Assembly: GCA_031763025.1 (NCBI GenBank)
Contig: JASSKH010000012.1
Span: 2,728,001-2,792,000 of the forward strand
Reading direction: 5' to 3'
Source: Macrocystis pyrifera
Lineage: Eukaryota; Sar; Phaeophyceae; Laminariales; Laminariaceae
DNA: 64,000 nucleotides
Below are positions 47,070 through 58,575 of this stretch, one piece after another (within the stretch, counting starts at the first letter, position 1; every line of letters starts with the position of its first letter). The notes beneath the pieces were generated by a model that ran no database searches, was not told where the DNA came from, and saw only the letters and a list, made by a program, of their open reading frames with translations. Both the position numbers and the translations under genes were made by a program.

Positions 47070-47480
47070 CTTGTAATCTGCAGCAGTAGATTGCCTGTAA
47101 TAAACAAATTACTTGTCAATCGTACGAACTCAAGAGTTGTGTATTGTGGCAGGGACATTTCGGAGATGCGCGGTAAGCGATCAGCTCGCTAGCTGTCGCC
47201 GATCCGCACACGGCCGTCTAGAGACCCACGGGTATGGTCTGTAGAGTGTTTTGAGTGTGGCGGAGGCCATCTGGCATGTCTGTGGACCCCTGTGGTCGGC
47301 ACTGATACGAGAGAGCTGCGCCAAGTTTTTTGCGCTATTTTATATGGTATTTTACAGTAGAGCCTCGTACATCATTGATATCTGATGTGTACCCATACGT
47401 GTCGACTGAAAGTTATTTGTTCTGGAAATTGTCTCCCCCCAGAGCACGATTTCGAAAAAACTCTTACTGCAGGAAGCCTA
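47070..47480. other. no gene recognised
   Basis: Nothing supported. Confidence 0.4.
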
Positions 47481-48739
47481 TTAGAGCCCATAACGGGGAA
47501 CACTAAATTTCGTTATTTGGAAATAAAATTTCAATTTCACTGAATTTTAATTTGAGTTCGAAAAAAAAACGTGTTTGTATCCTATCGGGAACGGCGCATT
47601 CATTGTCAAACAAGGAAATCGAAACAACCTGGAATAACGAAGCGCGTCACACAACGCCCAGCCGACAAACAGCGAAGAGCGTAGACGAGAGCGAAGGTTT
47701 GCGTTGTCGCGTGCGCGCCGCCGCCAGCATTTTTTTCTTTTTGGTGGCGCAAGATAGGAAGCTATCACTCTCAGGGTGTCATGGGTGGGCGAAGGGAGCC
47801 CTCAAGCGCCACGTGCGGAACAGCAATGGTGATGCAGCTATCGAGGTCTCGAGCGTATCCTCTGTTGTTTTGCTCGTTGGCTCGGTTTTCGTGATGGTTG
47901 GCCGATCGAGCAGGCCGAAAAATTGGGCTTGCGGCCGCCATGACTTCTTTTGAGGCGCCACCGCCGGGGTACGGTGTGATATGGTCTGTGGCCGTGGGCG
48001 CGGCTATTGCTCCGGTCGCCAGTCGTTGAGGTTCGCGTTTTATCACCTCGACGGTGGTCACCGAAGCGGCCGAGAATCACCCCAGACTCCACCGGGGGTA
48101 TTGACCCACCATGAACATGCTACATCAAGGCTGATCAACTCCCAAATTTCGAAATTGAAAAAAGAAAAATCACACGAAAAAAGTCCCAAAAGACTTTTCA
48201 CTCAAATTGATTTTTCTAATTTGCCCCTTCGAATCTTGCCTGGTCGTTCACTCTTCGGCCAATCAGATGCGAATTAAATTTGTTCTCCCCGAATTCGGAA
48301 AAAAAATCATTAATCACGGAGACTTGCGCCACCCCAAAAATATAAAATAACTTTCATGTGTTCCCGCAAAATGGGGCTGCAGTACTACCACATGAAATTA
48401 GAGTGGTTTGTCCACCTCGAAACGGGACTGCAGTAGACATTTTGGTATCATTGCGTCTTCCGGATGTCAGACAACATGAATATTTTAGCACACATTTATT
48501 GATTTAGGTTTGCCAATGGTAGTACTGCTTGGCAGTCCATTTTTTGTCATTCGAGACGGATACAGCAGTAGTAGAACTCGTAGGTAATGTTTTTCATCGA
48601 TTTCGTGCACACCAGCGGCCAATGCGCTGCACTGAGCGTAGGACCCAAGCGTTTGAGCCAACTCTTGTATTCATCGCCACCCTTGCACAACAAGACAGCA
48701 CTACAGCAGTAGCAGGCACCTGGTCTGGTGTATTGACGT

Positions 48740-48970
48740 CTCCCCAACTCGGTTTGGGATATGGGATATGTTGGTCGTATGGTATATGGGAATATGGGAT
48801 ATGTTGATGGTATGGTGTATGGGAATATGGCCAAACCACCGTATGTGGTATGGTATGTGTTGACGGTATGGTACGGGAAAAACACAGTATATGGTATGGT
48901 ACGTTTGCGGTATGGCACCATGGTACGATGTCGTGGATGTATTATATGGCTAAATTTGCCTGGTGGTATG
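48740..48970. repeat. TATGG-rich low-complexity tract
   Basis: GGGATATGTTG, GGTATATGGGAATATGGG and GGTATGGTATGTG recur. It lies inside the putative TIR element. Confidence 0.75.
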
Positions 48971-49682
48971 GTATGTTTCAGTATATAAGGTCCGTAAGGG
49001 TCGAATACGTCGTATGAATATCATCTGTAACGAGCTTATATATCGGCCATTGGAAAGTGTTCGAAAATATAGGCCTTGCGGACAGACAGACAGACAACAG
49101 ACAGACAGATTTGCATTTACCAAAACAGAGACTCAGTTCTACAAACTGAGAATTTTCCGAATTCGGGGAGACGAAACATACGTGAAACAATTATATATTT
49201 TCCGAATTCGGGGAGACGAAAAAAAAAACAACAACAACAACAACCGCCACCTGCTGTTGCCCAGCAGCGTAACTCTTGGCTACTGTTGTACCTGTAGTTG
49301 CAAGTGTTGGAGCCTACGATGCATATATAAAAACATATACGTGAAACAATTATTTATTTTTCGAATTCGGGGAGACGAAAAAAAGCCCATATTTAATGAT
49401 CTACCTGGTGAACATTTCCGGCTGCGGATATATAGTCCTGATAGATAGGAAACGGCAGGTTAGGTCTGATATACTACTGTCTGTGCCGAATTTAGTGTCA
49501 AACTAGCTACACGCGTACGTACGTACGTGTACGATACTACCCATCACTACGAATGTTGTCGGAAGGCAAGCATAAAGAAGGGGATAAAAGATTGGCAAAT
49601 TGTTTTTGTGTGTCATTACAAAGTGAACCAAATAGTTGTTTTCCGAATTCGGGGAGACGAAATAGAAAAAAAAAAATCGAAC

Positions 49683-49756
49683 CAAATTGAAAGGACCAAA
49701 AGTCCTCGATAATAAGATGGGGCATACTTTCGAGGACTTTTGGTCCTTTCAATTTG
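49683..49756. repeat. perfect 27-bp inverted repeat with 20-base loop
   Basis: 49,683-49,709 and 49,730-49,756 are exact reverse complements. Imperfect pairing extends through flanking A-run and T-run sequence. The core is GGACCAAAAGTCCTCGA. Confidence 0.9.
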
Positions 49757-49879
49757 ACTTGATTTTTTTTTTTCTAATTTAATTTGCATCTGATTGAACG
49801 AAATTTAGGGTTCCCCGTTAAGATGGGCTCTTACTACGTGGCTGTCTCTCTACAGTAGCAATATCTCTCCTTCCAGTGA

Positions 49880-50440
49880 TTGCGACCGATACAAGGCCCA
49901 CAGCAGCAGCGCCTACGAGGCCTGAGCGTTTGTCCTGTCGTCGTAAATGACTGTCACGGTACCAGCAGCAGGGCTGGGCTCGAGGGCTTGAGTTGGTCAG
50001 GATGAGGATTTCACGTCTCTCTCATGTCTTGACCTTGTTTTCTTTGCAAAGAATAGACGGAACTGACACGAGCTTGTAGCTACGAGCAGGCTACGAGGAA
50101 CGATCGTGTGTTCGGTCGTCCCGAATATAGGCCGAGGTACACAGCAGCAGCGGCTACGAGGCCCGAGCGTGCGGTTGGTCGTCGTGAGTGCTTGACAAGA
50201 TTCAGCAATAGCAGCAGCAAGCTCGGGCCAGCCCTTTCTCTTGTTTGCAAGACAAAATAGCTCAAGAGATACGAAATCCCCATCCCGACCAAAGTCTTGC
50301 GCTCCAGTCTCGCCCTGATGCTGCTGTCTACCTTGCCAGTTCTTTACGACAACCGAGCACACGCCCGGGGCTCGTAGTCGCTGCTGCTATGTACCTTGGC
50401 ATTGATCATTCGGGACGACCGAACACACGCTAGGGATATC
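49880..50440. repeat. direct plus inverted repeat cluster with CAGCAGCAGCGGCTACGAGG
   Basis: A block of about 240 bp near 49,895 recurs at 50,135 in the same orientation. 50,101-50,175 is the reverse complement of about 50,345-50,432 (GTGTTCGGTCGTCCCGAAT). It is probably another foldback. Confidence 0.65.
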
Positions 50441-50444
50441 ACAG

Positions 50445-51442
50445 GCGAGGCGGCGGGGAGAGGGTCGGGCGCAGCCCCGACCCGTGCCCCGCTCAGCTGG
50501 CCTTCCTATACGAAACTGCAATCGCCATGCATCCCACCACGAAACTCCAATCCCCGTAGAAATGTACCAGAAACCACCGCACGCAGTCCCATATCGCAAT
50601 CAAAGGTCCTGAAGAGCCGCAGGTAGGCTCTGCTTGTAAGTGCACCCTACAAAAGGGGGGATTGGTGCCCCGAATGATTATTTTGTGTTCTGTTTGTTGA
50701 TGTATACCTGATACCAGAATAGGTGATGCCAATACCTAGTAATACGTAGTTCCACCCAGTCGGTCATGCATAACGATCTTCACGATGTTCAGCAAGGAAG
50801 ACCGATTTGATGCGATGCACCGTCGACGCCACGTCAACATCCTGGGTGAATCTACTGCAGGAAACTCACCTACTCGGAAAGCGCAGGGGGTTTGTCGTTA
50901 CCCTCGAACCCCACGCTATAGCAGCAGACCGATGGGAATCATTCCCATATGTAGGCTATGACGGTAACAAAAACTATTTTTACCATAGCCCATCAGATTC
51001 CCATTGCATGCGAAGGGAGTTCCATCAGAACTGGATGTGTTCTGCATTTTTGGACGAATACCATCCCAAATTGGGACCTGGTATAAGTACCCCATGGGGT
51101 ACGTGGATAAAAAGTACCCCAAAGAGGTACTTTTAAAAGTGCACGTACCCCAAACAAACCATAGGGTTTCTACAGTGTACTCGTAGTGCATTTCGTTTGT
51201 GCCGGCAAGATCCCCCACGCCACGCCGGGCCATCGCCTATCGACACGTCTGGTCCGTTCCCGTCCCAGCTTCCACTCGCCAGCACCGCAGAGCAAGCCAA
51301 ACGGAAAACACCCCAAGCCAAGGAAACAGCAGCTAGAAGCACACGCACAGCTCTCCATCGGCGGGCACTGCAGGCAATTAGAGCGGTAAAGAGAGAGGCT
51401 TCAGAGCTTCGAGCCAGCAAGCCTGGTAGGGAAGTCTTCTGC
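50445..51442. other. no firm gene; insertion target of the retrotransposon
   Basis: Includes a perfect 16-bp palindrome GTACCCCATGGGGTAC (51,087-51,102) and a hairpin GGCTATGACGGTAA facing TTACCATAGCC near 50,962. ORFs 50,807-51,136 and 51,197-51,484 have no recognised family. Confidence 0.4.
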
Positions 51443-51447
51443 TGTAG
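51443..51447. other. target-site duplication, left (TGTAG)
   Basis: Five bases directly before the 5' LTR are identical to the five directly after the 3' LTR. Confidence 0.9.
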
Positions 51448-51960
51448 TGAAAAGTATACTCACAGCATTGTCAGATTATCTTGAGAGGAAATATCCCGTG
51501 AGGTATTGCGGAGATTCGGGGGGGTTTCGTGTCTGAGTGGATCTACGATCGGGATACCATCTTTACCCCTGAATTGTGTTTTAGGCCGCATGTGTCTGTG
51601 ACGTACGCTGTGGCTTGCTACTTCTTCTTGTAATCTACTTCCTTTCCCGACTCCGTGTCGACGACTCCGTGTCGAGGACTCCGTGTCCAGGACTCCGCGT
51701 CCTTCAATCCAAACTACTAAACCGGGGTTAATCAGCCACCGTCAAAGGGGGTCCGTCCACCCAGGGGGCTAACACGCCACCGCCACCGCTGCTATCAAGT
51801 CCAGCTTCAATACATTTCATATCATCAACAGGGCTCCTCAGCCACGACAAGGGTACGGGTTGTTTATAGGGTTTATTTCGTCTTTCTTTTCCGCCGAGCA
51901 TCGGGCTATCCCCCTCGGCAACAATAACAAGGGCGCCCGGAGCACAGGGGCTACTCAACA
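51448..51960 (+). repeat. 5' LTR (513 bp)
   Basis: Starts TGAAAAGTATACTC and ends CTACTCAACA. It contains four tandem 13-14-bp copies of GACTCCGTGTCGA at 51,651-51,705, a possible regulatory array. Confidence 0.95.
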
Positions 51961-51969
51961 CGCTAGCGT

Positions 51970-51986
51970 TGGTACGAGTCGTCCAC
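51970..51986 (+). other. possible primer binding site
   Basis: TGGTACGAGTCGTCC begins nine bases after the LTR. TGG is the complement of the tRNA 3' CCA end. The tRNA was not identified. Confidence 0.35.
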
Positions 51987-52288
51987 GCTTCTGTGCAAAA
52001 GGGCTGTGAGGATGAGGTTCTTCCCGTTTAGGATTCCTTATCTGGGGACTTGGATTACGCCGGTCATCGATGGAGACATGGCGATGGGGGAGGAGGAGGA
52101 GGAGCAGCAGCATCTCCTCAGGATTCTGGTCAGGATGAGGCTGATCAGCGAGGGGTGGCCTCAGAGGAAAGGAGGGAGGATGCACGACAGGACCTGCCGA
52201 GTCCAGAGGACATCCGGCGGCTGACAATCCTGGCGGATCTGATACGTCAAGGGTTGGGCAACAGAGCGGGCCCGCCCACCCTTCAGGC

Positions 52289-52963
52289 ATGTCTACAACT
52301 GTAGAAGTACGAACTAAACTTGAGATTAGAGAGTGGACTGGTATGGTAGGAAAAGGAGAAAGCCTTCACACTAAGTTTAGGGTGTTTGAGAGTTCATTTC
52401 GTGCATATCTGGCAGCTGAGAAATTGTCTGACGTTCTTGGGTACGAGGACATTCCCGTAGGGTTGCCTGACGTGGATTTGGAAATGCTCAAATTGAACAG
52501 AGGTGCAGAAAGAGTGGAGAAGTCTTTGAGAGTATGGAACTTGCTGCTGACAAAAATCACCGACGGTCCGACTCAAAACCGAATCGTCGCGTCTGGGAGC
52601 CCTCAGCAAGGATGGAGGATTTTTGTGTCACAGTACAGAGAAGGATATGACATGGAGGGAGAGCGTTTAGAGAGGGAATGGAACGAGTTGTGGCAGGGCG
52701 ATGGTGAAGATGTCTTGGAATACCTTCGTCGTGGGGAAACTATCGTGATGAACATGAACTCCCGCTTGGGCCCTAGTGGCCACGGTAAAAAGCCTGAAGA
52801 TGTTGTATGTCGTCATATCGCCCGACGTCTAAACACCTCTTTTACCCGCGCTCGGGAATCCCTTATTTTTTTTTCCGAATCTCTCGAGGAAACACCTGGA
52901 GTTTACCTTGACACAGGCCCAGCACGAGCGTCGGCAGTCCGGGGGAGAGGGACACCGAAGTGA
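52289..52963 (+). CDS. Gag capsid region of the Copia element
   Basis: ATG at 52,289, 224 codons. MSTTVEVRTKLEIREWTGMV opens a helical capsid-type domain, with FESSFRAYLAAEKLSDVL, REWNELWQ (in another part) and VCRHIARRLNTSF typical of Copia Gag. It assembles the virus-like particle around the element RNA. The frame ends at a TGA at 52,961 after a T9 run (52,866-52,874). Directly overlapping, the +1 frame is open from 52,833 and continues into the zinc knuckle. Because the knuckle lies after the shift, the break falls inside Gag and not at a normal gag/pol border. Upstream, a 91-codon open stretch in another frame (52,032-52,304, SPEDIRRLTILADLIRQ) overlaps the ATG and may be leader-encoded. 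Confidence 0.85.
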   Translation: MSTTVEVRTKLEIREWTGMVGKGESLHTKFRVFESSFRAYLAAEKLSDVLGYEDIPVGLPDVDLEMLKLNRGAERVEKSLRVWNLLLTKITDGPTQNRIVASGSPQQGWRIFVSQYREGYDMEGERLEREWNELWQGDGEDVLEYLRRGETIVMNMNSRLGPSGHGKKPEDVVCRHIARRLNTSFTRARESLIFFSESLEETPGVYLDTGPARASAVRGRGTPK

Positions 52964-53920
52964 GGAGACGAGGCACGCGCTCTACACTGGCGGCATGGGT
53001 CGGAGTGGACCATCCTACGGCAGGGGCCAGGATGATGGTGGAGCACGCGCTGCAGGATGGAACGGTGGAGGAGCACGCGCTGCAGGATGGAACGGTGGAG
53101 GAGCAGGCGCTGCCGGATGGAACGGTGGCGGAGCAGGCGAGCGAGGCCCTCACCAACAGTCACCGATGTTCTGCAGACGACACGGCCCGAACGACTCCCA
53201 CAACACCGCGGACTGCGTGGCCCTTCGACGGGAGTTCGAGGAATTCTTGGCCTTCCGCGAGCAGAGAGGAGCCCAGGGATTTGCGCATGAAGGCCGACAG
53301 ACGGGGCGGGAAATTGACGGAATTCGCCGCCCGGACTTCGTGCAAGATCGACCCAGGGAGCAGCCACAACGTTCAGACGGGAATTGGGGTCGAGGCCTCC
53401 CGCCAAGGCAGGCACCTGGTCGTGGACGCGGGCCTGCAGGGTACACGGGTCGCCAACCGGGGGGGAGAGGTTTCGCGGACGGGCGTCCTTCCTCCTCCGG
53501 CGGCAGGGGGGCGAGCAGAGCACCGAATTTCCGCCCTAATTTTCCACCTCGCTCTGCCACCCACAACGGGCCCCCGCGTTACGCGAACTACGCTGGGCAC
53601 AACGACGGCTACGGGTACAACGCTACTGCGGACGAGCGCTGGGCTGCTTCGGAATGGCAATCCTACGAGGAGCAGCAGTACTCCCCCGAGACGCAAGAGT
53701 ACGGCCTCGCAGCTCAAGCGAGCGGCTCTCGGGAAGGCTACGGAGACGTGAGCGGAGGATACGGCTCAGGCTATTTCTCCGGCGGCGGGGGAGTTTACCC
53801 GCCGCAGCCCGCCGTTCATGGCGATGGCACATACGGCTCTTACGCAGGATACTCTCCAGCTGGACCAGACGCCTTTCAGCCGATGCGGTATCTGGAACCG
53901 AACGGCGCGTCACAGCAGCA

Positions 53921-53965
<45 letters not shown>

Positions 53966-56660
53966 ACAGCAATACGGAGTTCAGCAGCCCGCCAGCGCCG
54001 CCTCATTCTCTCTCACTTCGTCGTCTCCCTCTTCCGGATCGCCGTCGTCTCAAGGGCCTCTTCGTAGCTGTGTGGCATTGAATGTGTCTCGAGGCAAGTT
54101 TGATTTGGTGTCCGATTTGGTGTCTGATTCGGCGTCTGACTTGATTGATTTCGGTGTGGAATCTCCTGCTTCTGAGTGCAAGTCTGGTGTGACTAAGGAG
54201 AGTGAGACTGTGCTTGTGAGTGCGCATGTGACGGAATCTGCTGTGAGTGCTGCTCTGCTGTGCGAACCCCAATCCTCGCTCACTCCCTCCCCTCCCGGAA
54301 GTGAGAAATGGACGTCTGATTCTGGATCCACGTCGTACGTAACGAACGACAAGACTCTCATGTACGATTTGCGTGACGTTGAGCCAAACCGCGAGTTCAT
54401 CCAGATTGGAAACAAAGGCATGATTCCCGTGGTAGGGGTAGGAAGCATCAACTTGCGATTCCACATGTATGATGAAGACGGATTCGTGAAGGATTTTGAC
54501 GTGCAATTGAAGGAAGTTTTGTATGCACCACAGATCGGCTTCAACCTTTTTTCCGCGTGGAAAGCTTCTCACCGCCAGGTCGTTACCCTCGATCCCACGG
54601 GTACCCACCTCATGGAAGGGCAACTCAACTTTGCACGTGGTAAATCGAGCGATTTCTTGTATGCCACACGTTTGCCCAACGACCCAAGCAGGCAGGTGAT
54701 CAGTGTTCCCCGATTGTTTCCGACTCCGTCTTGCCCGCCTGCATCAGATGACGTACGTGATGTTGCGAATTCGTTTTTCGACTTGTCTTTGTGTGCAGAA
54801 ACGCATCCCGACATGCACCTCGGTCGGGAAGTCGAGGGAGTTCTGAGTGACGTGAGGCCTGACGGTGGTTGTGATGAGAGTTCCAGTTGGTGTTTCTCGC
54901 CTGAAGTGATCCCAGAGAGTGAAGCAGAAATGGACGCGCGACAGTTTGACAGAATAGAGCATGAGCAGGCGAATGCTGTTTTGGGTCCCGGTTCGAATCC
55001 GTTCTTTGTGGGAAACCGCACGTCACACATCGACGTTAACGACTTCCACCGTGCGAATGGCCACCTTTCCGAATTTCTGTTGAGAGAGACCGCCCGCCAA
55101 CAGGGTATCACTCTCACAGGTGTGATGCAGCCGTGTGGGGATTGCATGGCAGCGAAGGGGAGGAACACACCCGTGAGAAAAAGGGCGGGCTCGCGGGCGG
55201 AGGAGCCGAACGACCTCGTGCACCTCGACTTCTGCGGGCCGTACAGCGCTTCCCTCGGCGGCAATTGCTACATGCTGTACGCCGTGGATAGCGCGACGCG
55301 GTTTTCCAAGTCGTACGCTTTGCGGCGGCGATCGGAGGGTCTCGTGGTGTTCAAGCGTCTCATCGTGGATCTCGCTCGCATCGCCAAGCGCCCCGTCCGC
55401 TGCATTCGCGTGGACAACGACGCCGTCTGGACCAGCGTCGCTTTCCGCGATTTCTGCGCGAGCGCGGGCATCGCCGTCGAGTTTTCTCCGCCCGGCGTCC
55501 AGCAGTACAACGGAGTGGCCGAAAGCGCGATCTGGCGGGCGAACAAGGCGGGGATGGCTGCGCGGCGCTGTGCCGCCCGTCTTCTCGGGCCTGGGGGTTT
55601 CTCGAACATCCCCGGCCTCGACGAGCGCGGCGACAAGCTGTGGGCCGAGTCTGCAAAATGGGCGACGGAGGCGTTCAACCAGTCGGGGACGACCGCAAAC
55701 GAGGGCCGCCGGTCGCCGCAGGAGCTGTTCACCGGGAAGAAGGGGCCTTTCCGTGTCCTGCCGTTTTTCCAGCGAGGATACATGCGCGTCGAGCGGCGGA
55801 ACAAGATGGAGGACCAGGCCGTCGTCTGCCACTACCTGAACGGAGGCGACAACCACGCGGACTGCTGCGTCAAGGTCGTGAAGGCGCGCACGGGGCATGT
55901 TTGCTACACGAGCAACGTATCGTGGGCGTCGCTGCCGTCGTCGGGGGGGGGGGAATTCACGTGGAGTCGGTGTCCCTCTCTCCCCTTCCGCGCCTGCGCC
56001 GCCCCCCCGCACCCAGGTTTCCAGATCCAGTTCGTGCCGCCGCAAGGGCCTGCCGCTCCGCCGCCGTTCAGGGCCGCCGCGCCGTCGCCGTTGTCCGTGG
56101 AGCCGCCCAGGTTCGGAGCCATGCCGCTGCCCAGAGGAGCTTCGCCGTCTTCTGCGCCGGCCGCGTCATCGCCGGCGCCGTCGCCGCAGCAAGCATCGGG
56201 AGCGCCGTCGTCCGGCTCGCACCCGCTTCCGGCATGGTCTCCGTCCCCGATCCATGGAGCTTCTTCGCTTGGTGGTTCATCATCATCTGAGCCGACGCCG
56301 GCGGCGTCGTCGCGGCAACAGCGCCCGCCGCCGGCAGCTGCCGCGAGATTTCCGCCTCTCACTCCGCATGCTATGAGACAGGTCGGGGGTGAAGGGGATC
56401 GTCGGATTCAAGGGCGCACTCGGCTGCAAGCACGGGCGATCGCGGAGCAGAGGATGCTTTCCCCGATGGTGGATGGGGCCGTAAACTCGCCGCTGCCGGA
56501 GTCTTCGCCGGGAGATGGGCACCGTTTGGGTCTTGCTTCTCAGGTCGGGCCGAACGTGATGGCGGCGTGGGAGAGGACTGCCTGTGCGACGAGGGAGCAT
56601 ATCGATGCGGTCATTCGTGACGAGGTTCCGCCTCTTCAGCGTCCCGAAATGCCCACTTGA
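52833..56660 (+). CDS. Gag nucleocapsid, protease and integrase of the Copia element
   Basis: Open from 52,833 to the TGA at 56,658. In order: three 30-bp tandem units (53,041-53,130) reading GGARAAGWNG; a zinc knuckle of type Cys-x2-His-x5-His-x4-Cys (53,172-53,216); RG and Gly/Tyr-rich stretches (about 53,400-53,905); 20 Gln codons (53,913-53,972); an aspartic protease with WTSDSGST (DSG at 54,318-54,326); an HHCC finger (HRANGH...CGDC, about 55,047-55,145); and the integrase core with HLDFCGPY, RVDNDAVW and a VAES glutamate about 35 residues later. A Pro/Ala/Ser-rich linker follows integrase. Proteins act in the particle and in nuclear insertion. The low-complexity part is unusually long for a Copia Gag. 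Confidence 0.9.
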
Positions 56661-58220
56661 CACGCGAGTGACCTTCACGTGCCGAAAAGTTACAGGGATG
56701 CCGTGCAGGGTGATCATTCGGTGCAGTTTTCAGATGCCATGCAGAGAGAAATTCACGGGTTGGCTGAAGGACAGGTTTTCGAGCCTGTGCCGGAGCAACA
56801 GCAGATAGACAATTGTATCGGGTCGAAATGGGTGTTTGACTGGAAGGTTGATGCGTTCGGTTGGCCTGTGAAAGCGAAGGCGAGACTTGTTGCCAGAGGT
56901 GATATGCAGAGAGAATTCTTGGATTTTGGGGAACTGTATGCACCTACTGTAGATGTGTCGTGTGTTCGTTTGCTGGCAGCCTTGGCGTGTGAGCTTGACT
57001 TGGGGTTGTTTCACCTGGATGTTGATCAGGCTTTCGTCCGAGCGGAACTCGAGGAAGAGGTGTTCATGCGTTTACCGCAGGGATGTGGTGCGTTGTCGGG
57101 GAAGATCGTGAATTTGGGCAAGAGTCTTTACGGGTTGAGGCAGGCATCCAGGCAGTGGTTTGCGAAGTTGAAGAAATGTCTTTTGCGTCTGAGTTTCGAA
57201 CAGTGCCTGGCAGATCCATGTGTGTTTCGTCTGATTGAGGAAGGAAAAGTCGTTTTGCTCTTGGTGGTTCACGTCGACGACATTTTTACAGTGGGAGAAC
57301 AGGCAAGGTGTGATCAGTTCAAGGAAGACCTGAACAAATTGGTTCCAGTGAAGAACTTGGGGGATTTGACGTGGTATTCCGGGTGCTATTACGAGAGAGA
57401 CAGGGAGGCAGGAAGATTGACGATTTCCCAGAAGACATACGTCGACAACCTGGCAGGAGAATACGGTGTTACGTGGGGGAAAAGTACGCCGTTGAGCACG
57501 ACGTACAGACTTTGGGAGTTTGATGTAGATGAGCCGGAGGTGAACGAACCTTTTCGACAATTGGTCGGATCGCTTCTGTGGGTCGCTCGGTTGACCAGAC
57601 CCGATCTTTTGAACGCAGTACGGGCAGTAGCGAGGTATTGCAGTTCGCCGAAACTGATTCACTGGAATGCGGCGCTCAATATCCTGGGGTATGCAGTGAG
57701 GACGAGCCATTTTGGTATTTCATTTCAGAGAGGTACTGTCGAGGGGCTGAACTTGGTTGCATTTGCAGACGCTGACTACGCAAGCAAGGCAGCAGACAGG
57801 AGGTCGGTGTCAGGAGGAGTGATTCTGTGTGCGGGGGGGCCGGTCAGCTGTATCTCGAAGACGCAGAATTGTGTGACAACATCTACGACGCAGGCAGAGT
57901 ATGTGAGCATGGCTATGGTTGCGCACGATATTTTGTTTCTGAGGCAGGTATGGCGGTTCATGTTGCCGAAGGCTGGTATGCCGTGCATTCCTTTGTTTGA
58001 GGATAACGAGGGGGCGATTCAGATCGCGAAGCATCCGATTTCGAATTCGAACTCGAAGCACATTGACGTGCGGCACCACTTTCTGAGGGAGCTAGTGGAG
58101 AGGAAGGAATTGGAAATTATTCACGTAGCTTCGAGGTACCAGCACGCAGACTTTCTCACGAAGCCGTTGCCTGAGAGAGAGTTTGAGTTCCACCGGAATT
58201 TTGTGATGAATTTGAGGTGA
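56661..58220 (+). CDS. reverse transcriptase and RNase H of the Copia element
   Basis: It is in the same frame as the integrase ORF and separated from it by a single TGA (56,658-56,660). The first possible internal start is a GTG at 56,679, so readthrough or a mutation is implied. Motifs: GSKWVFDWK, KARLVARGD, YAPTVD, HLDVDQAFVRAELEEEVFM, LYGLRQASRQW, and the active site HVDDIF at 57,270 (usual form YVDD). RNase H shows ADADYASKAADRRSVSG, TTSTTQAEY, DNEGAIQIA, KHIDVRHHFLRE and ADFLTKPL. It converts the element RNA to DNA. The C-terminus is complete. Confidence 0.92.
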   Translation, partial: HASDLHVPKSYRDAVQGDHSVQFSDAMQREIHGLAEGQVFEPVPEQQQIDNCIGSKWVFDWKVDAFGWPVKAKARLVARGDMQREFLDFGELYAPTVDVSCVRLLAALACELDLGLFHLDVDQAFVRAELEEEVFMRLPQGCGALSGKIVNLGKSLYGLRQASRQWFAKLKKCLLRLSFEQCLADPCVFRLIEEGKVVLLLVVHVDDIFTVGEQARCDQFKEDLNKLVPVKNLGDLTWYSGCYYERDREAGRLTISQKTYVDNLAGEYGVTWGKSTPLSTTYRLWEFDVDEPEVNEPFRQLVGSLLWVARLTRPDLLNAVRAVARYCSSPKLIHWNAALNILGYAVRTSHFGISFQRGTVEGLNLVAFADADYASKAADRRSVSGGVILCAGGPVSCISKTQNCVTTSTTQAEYVSMAMVAHDILFLRQVWRFMLPKAGMPCIPLFEDNEGAIQIAKHPISNSNSKHIDVRHHFLRELVERKELEIIHVASRYQHADFLTKPLPEREFEFHRNFVMNLR

Positions 58221-58359
58221 TTTTTCGGATGACATTTTTTGTTTTCAGATGGAGGATTAAGTGTTCGTGATTTTATGGAGTTTGTCGGGTTCACCGTTTT
58301 CACTTGGTGACACCGCATGTTTTTTCTGGTTCTGTTGGAGCGCAGTTTGTGGAGGATAA

Positions 58360-58575
58360 CATGAAATTACCGTTTTACAAGGGTGGTTTCCACTGCGCAA
58401 TCTATATTTTTTAGTTTTGATACCTTGACGTGAAATTGGCGTTTTACCATGCGATTTCACGAAATTGGATATTTGAAGAAATGAAGAATTGCCGTTTTAC
58501 CCTGGCGATTTTGAAAAGGGACTACATTTTAGGATTGATGAAACCTCGCAGAATTGCCGTTTTACATTGACGATT
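58360..58575 (+). repeat. 3' noncoding motif repeated four times (CCGTTTTAC)
   Basis: GAAATTACCGTTTTAC, GAAATTGGCGTTTTAC and two GAATTGCCGTTTTAC copies, spaced about 55-70 bp, follow the pol stop. Three are followed by a GCGATTT-like stretch. Confidence 0.8.

Larger units (their letters stand above)
47483..49831. mobile_element. probable non-autonomous TIR element, about 2.35 kb
   Basis: The left end reads AGAGCCCATAACGGGGAACA and continues through CTAAATTTCGTT. The right end is its reverse complement with a 2-base insertion and one or two changes, so TIRs of about 31 bp are present. Internal copies of TTCCGAATTCGGGGAGACGA occur at about 49,156, 49,199, 49,357 and 49,640, with an inverted copy at 48,281. 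No transposase ORF is recognised. Target duplication is unclear. Confidence 0.55.

Noticed and set aside
55023..56045. 340-codon minus ORF in the retrotransposon
   Set aside because: A shadow of the GC-rich integrase coding strand. No family motif.
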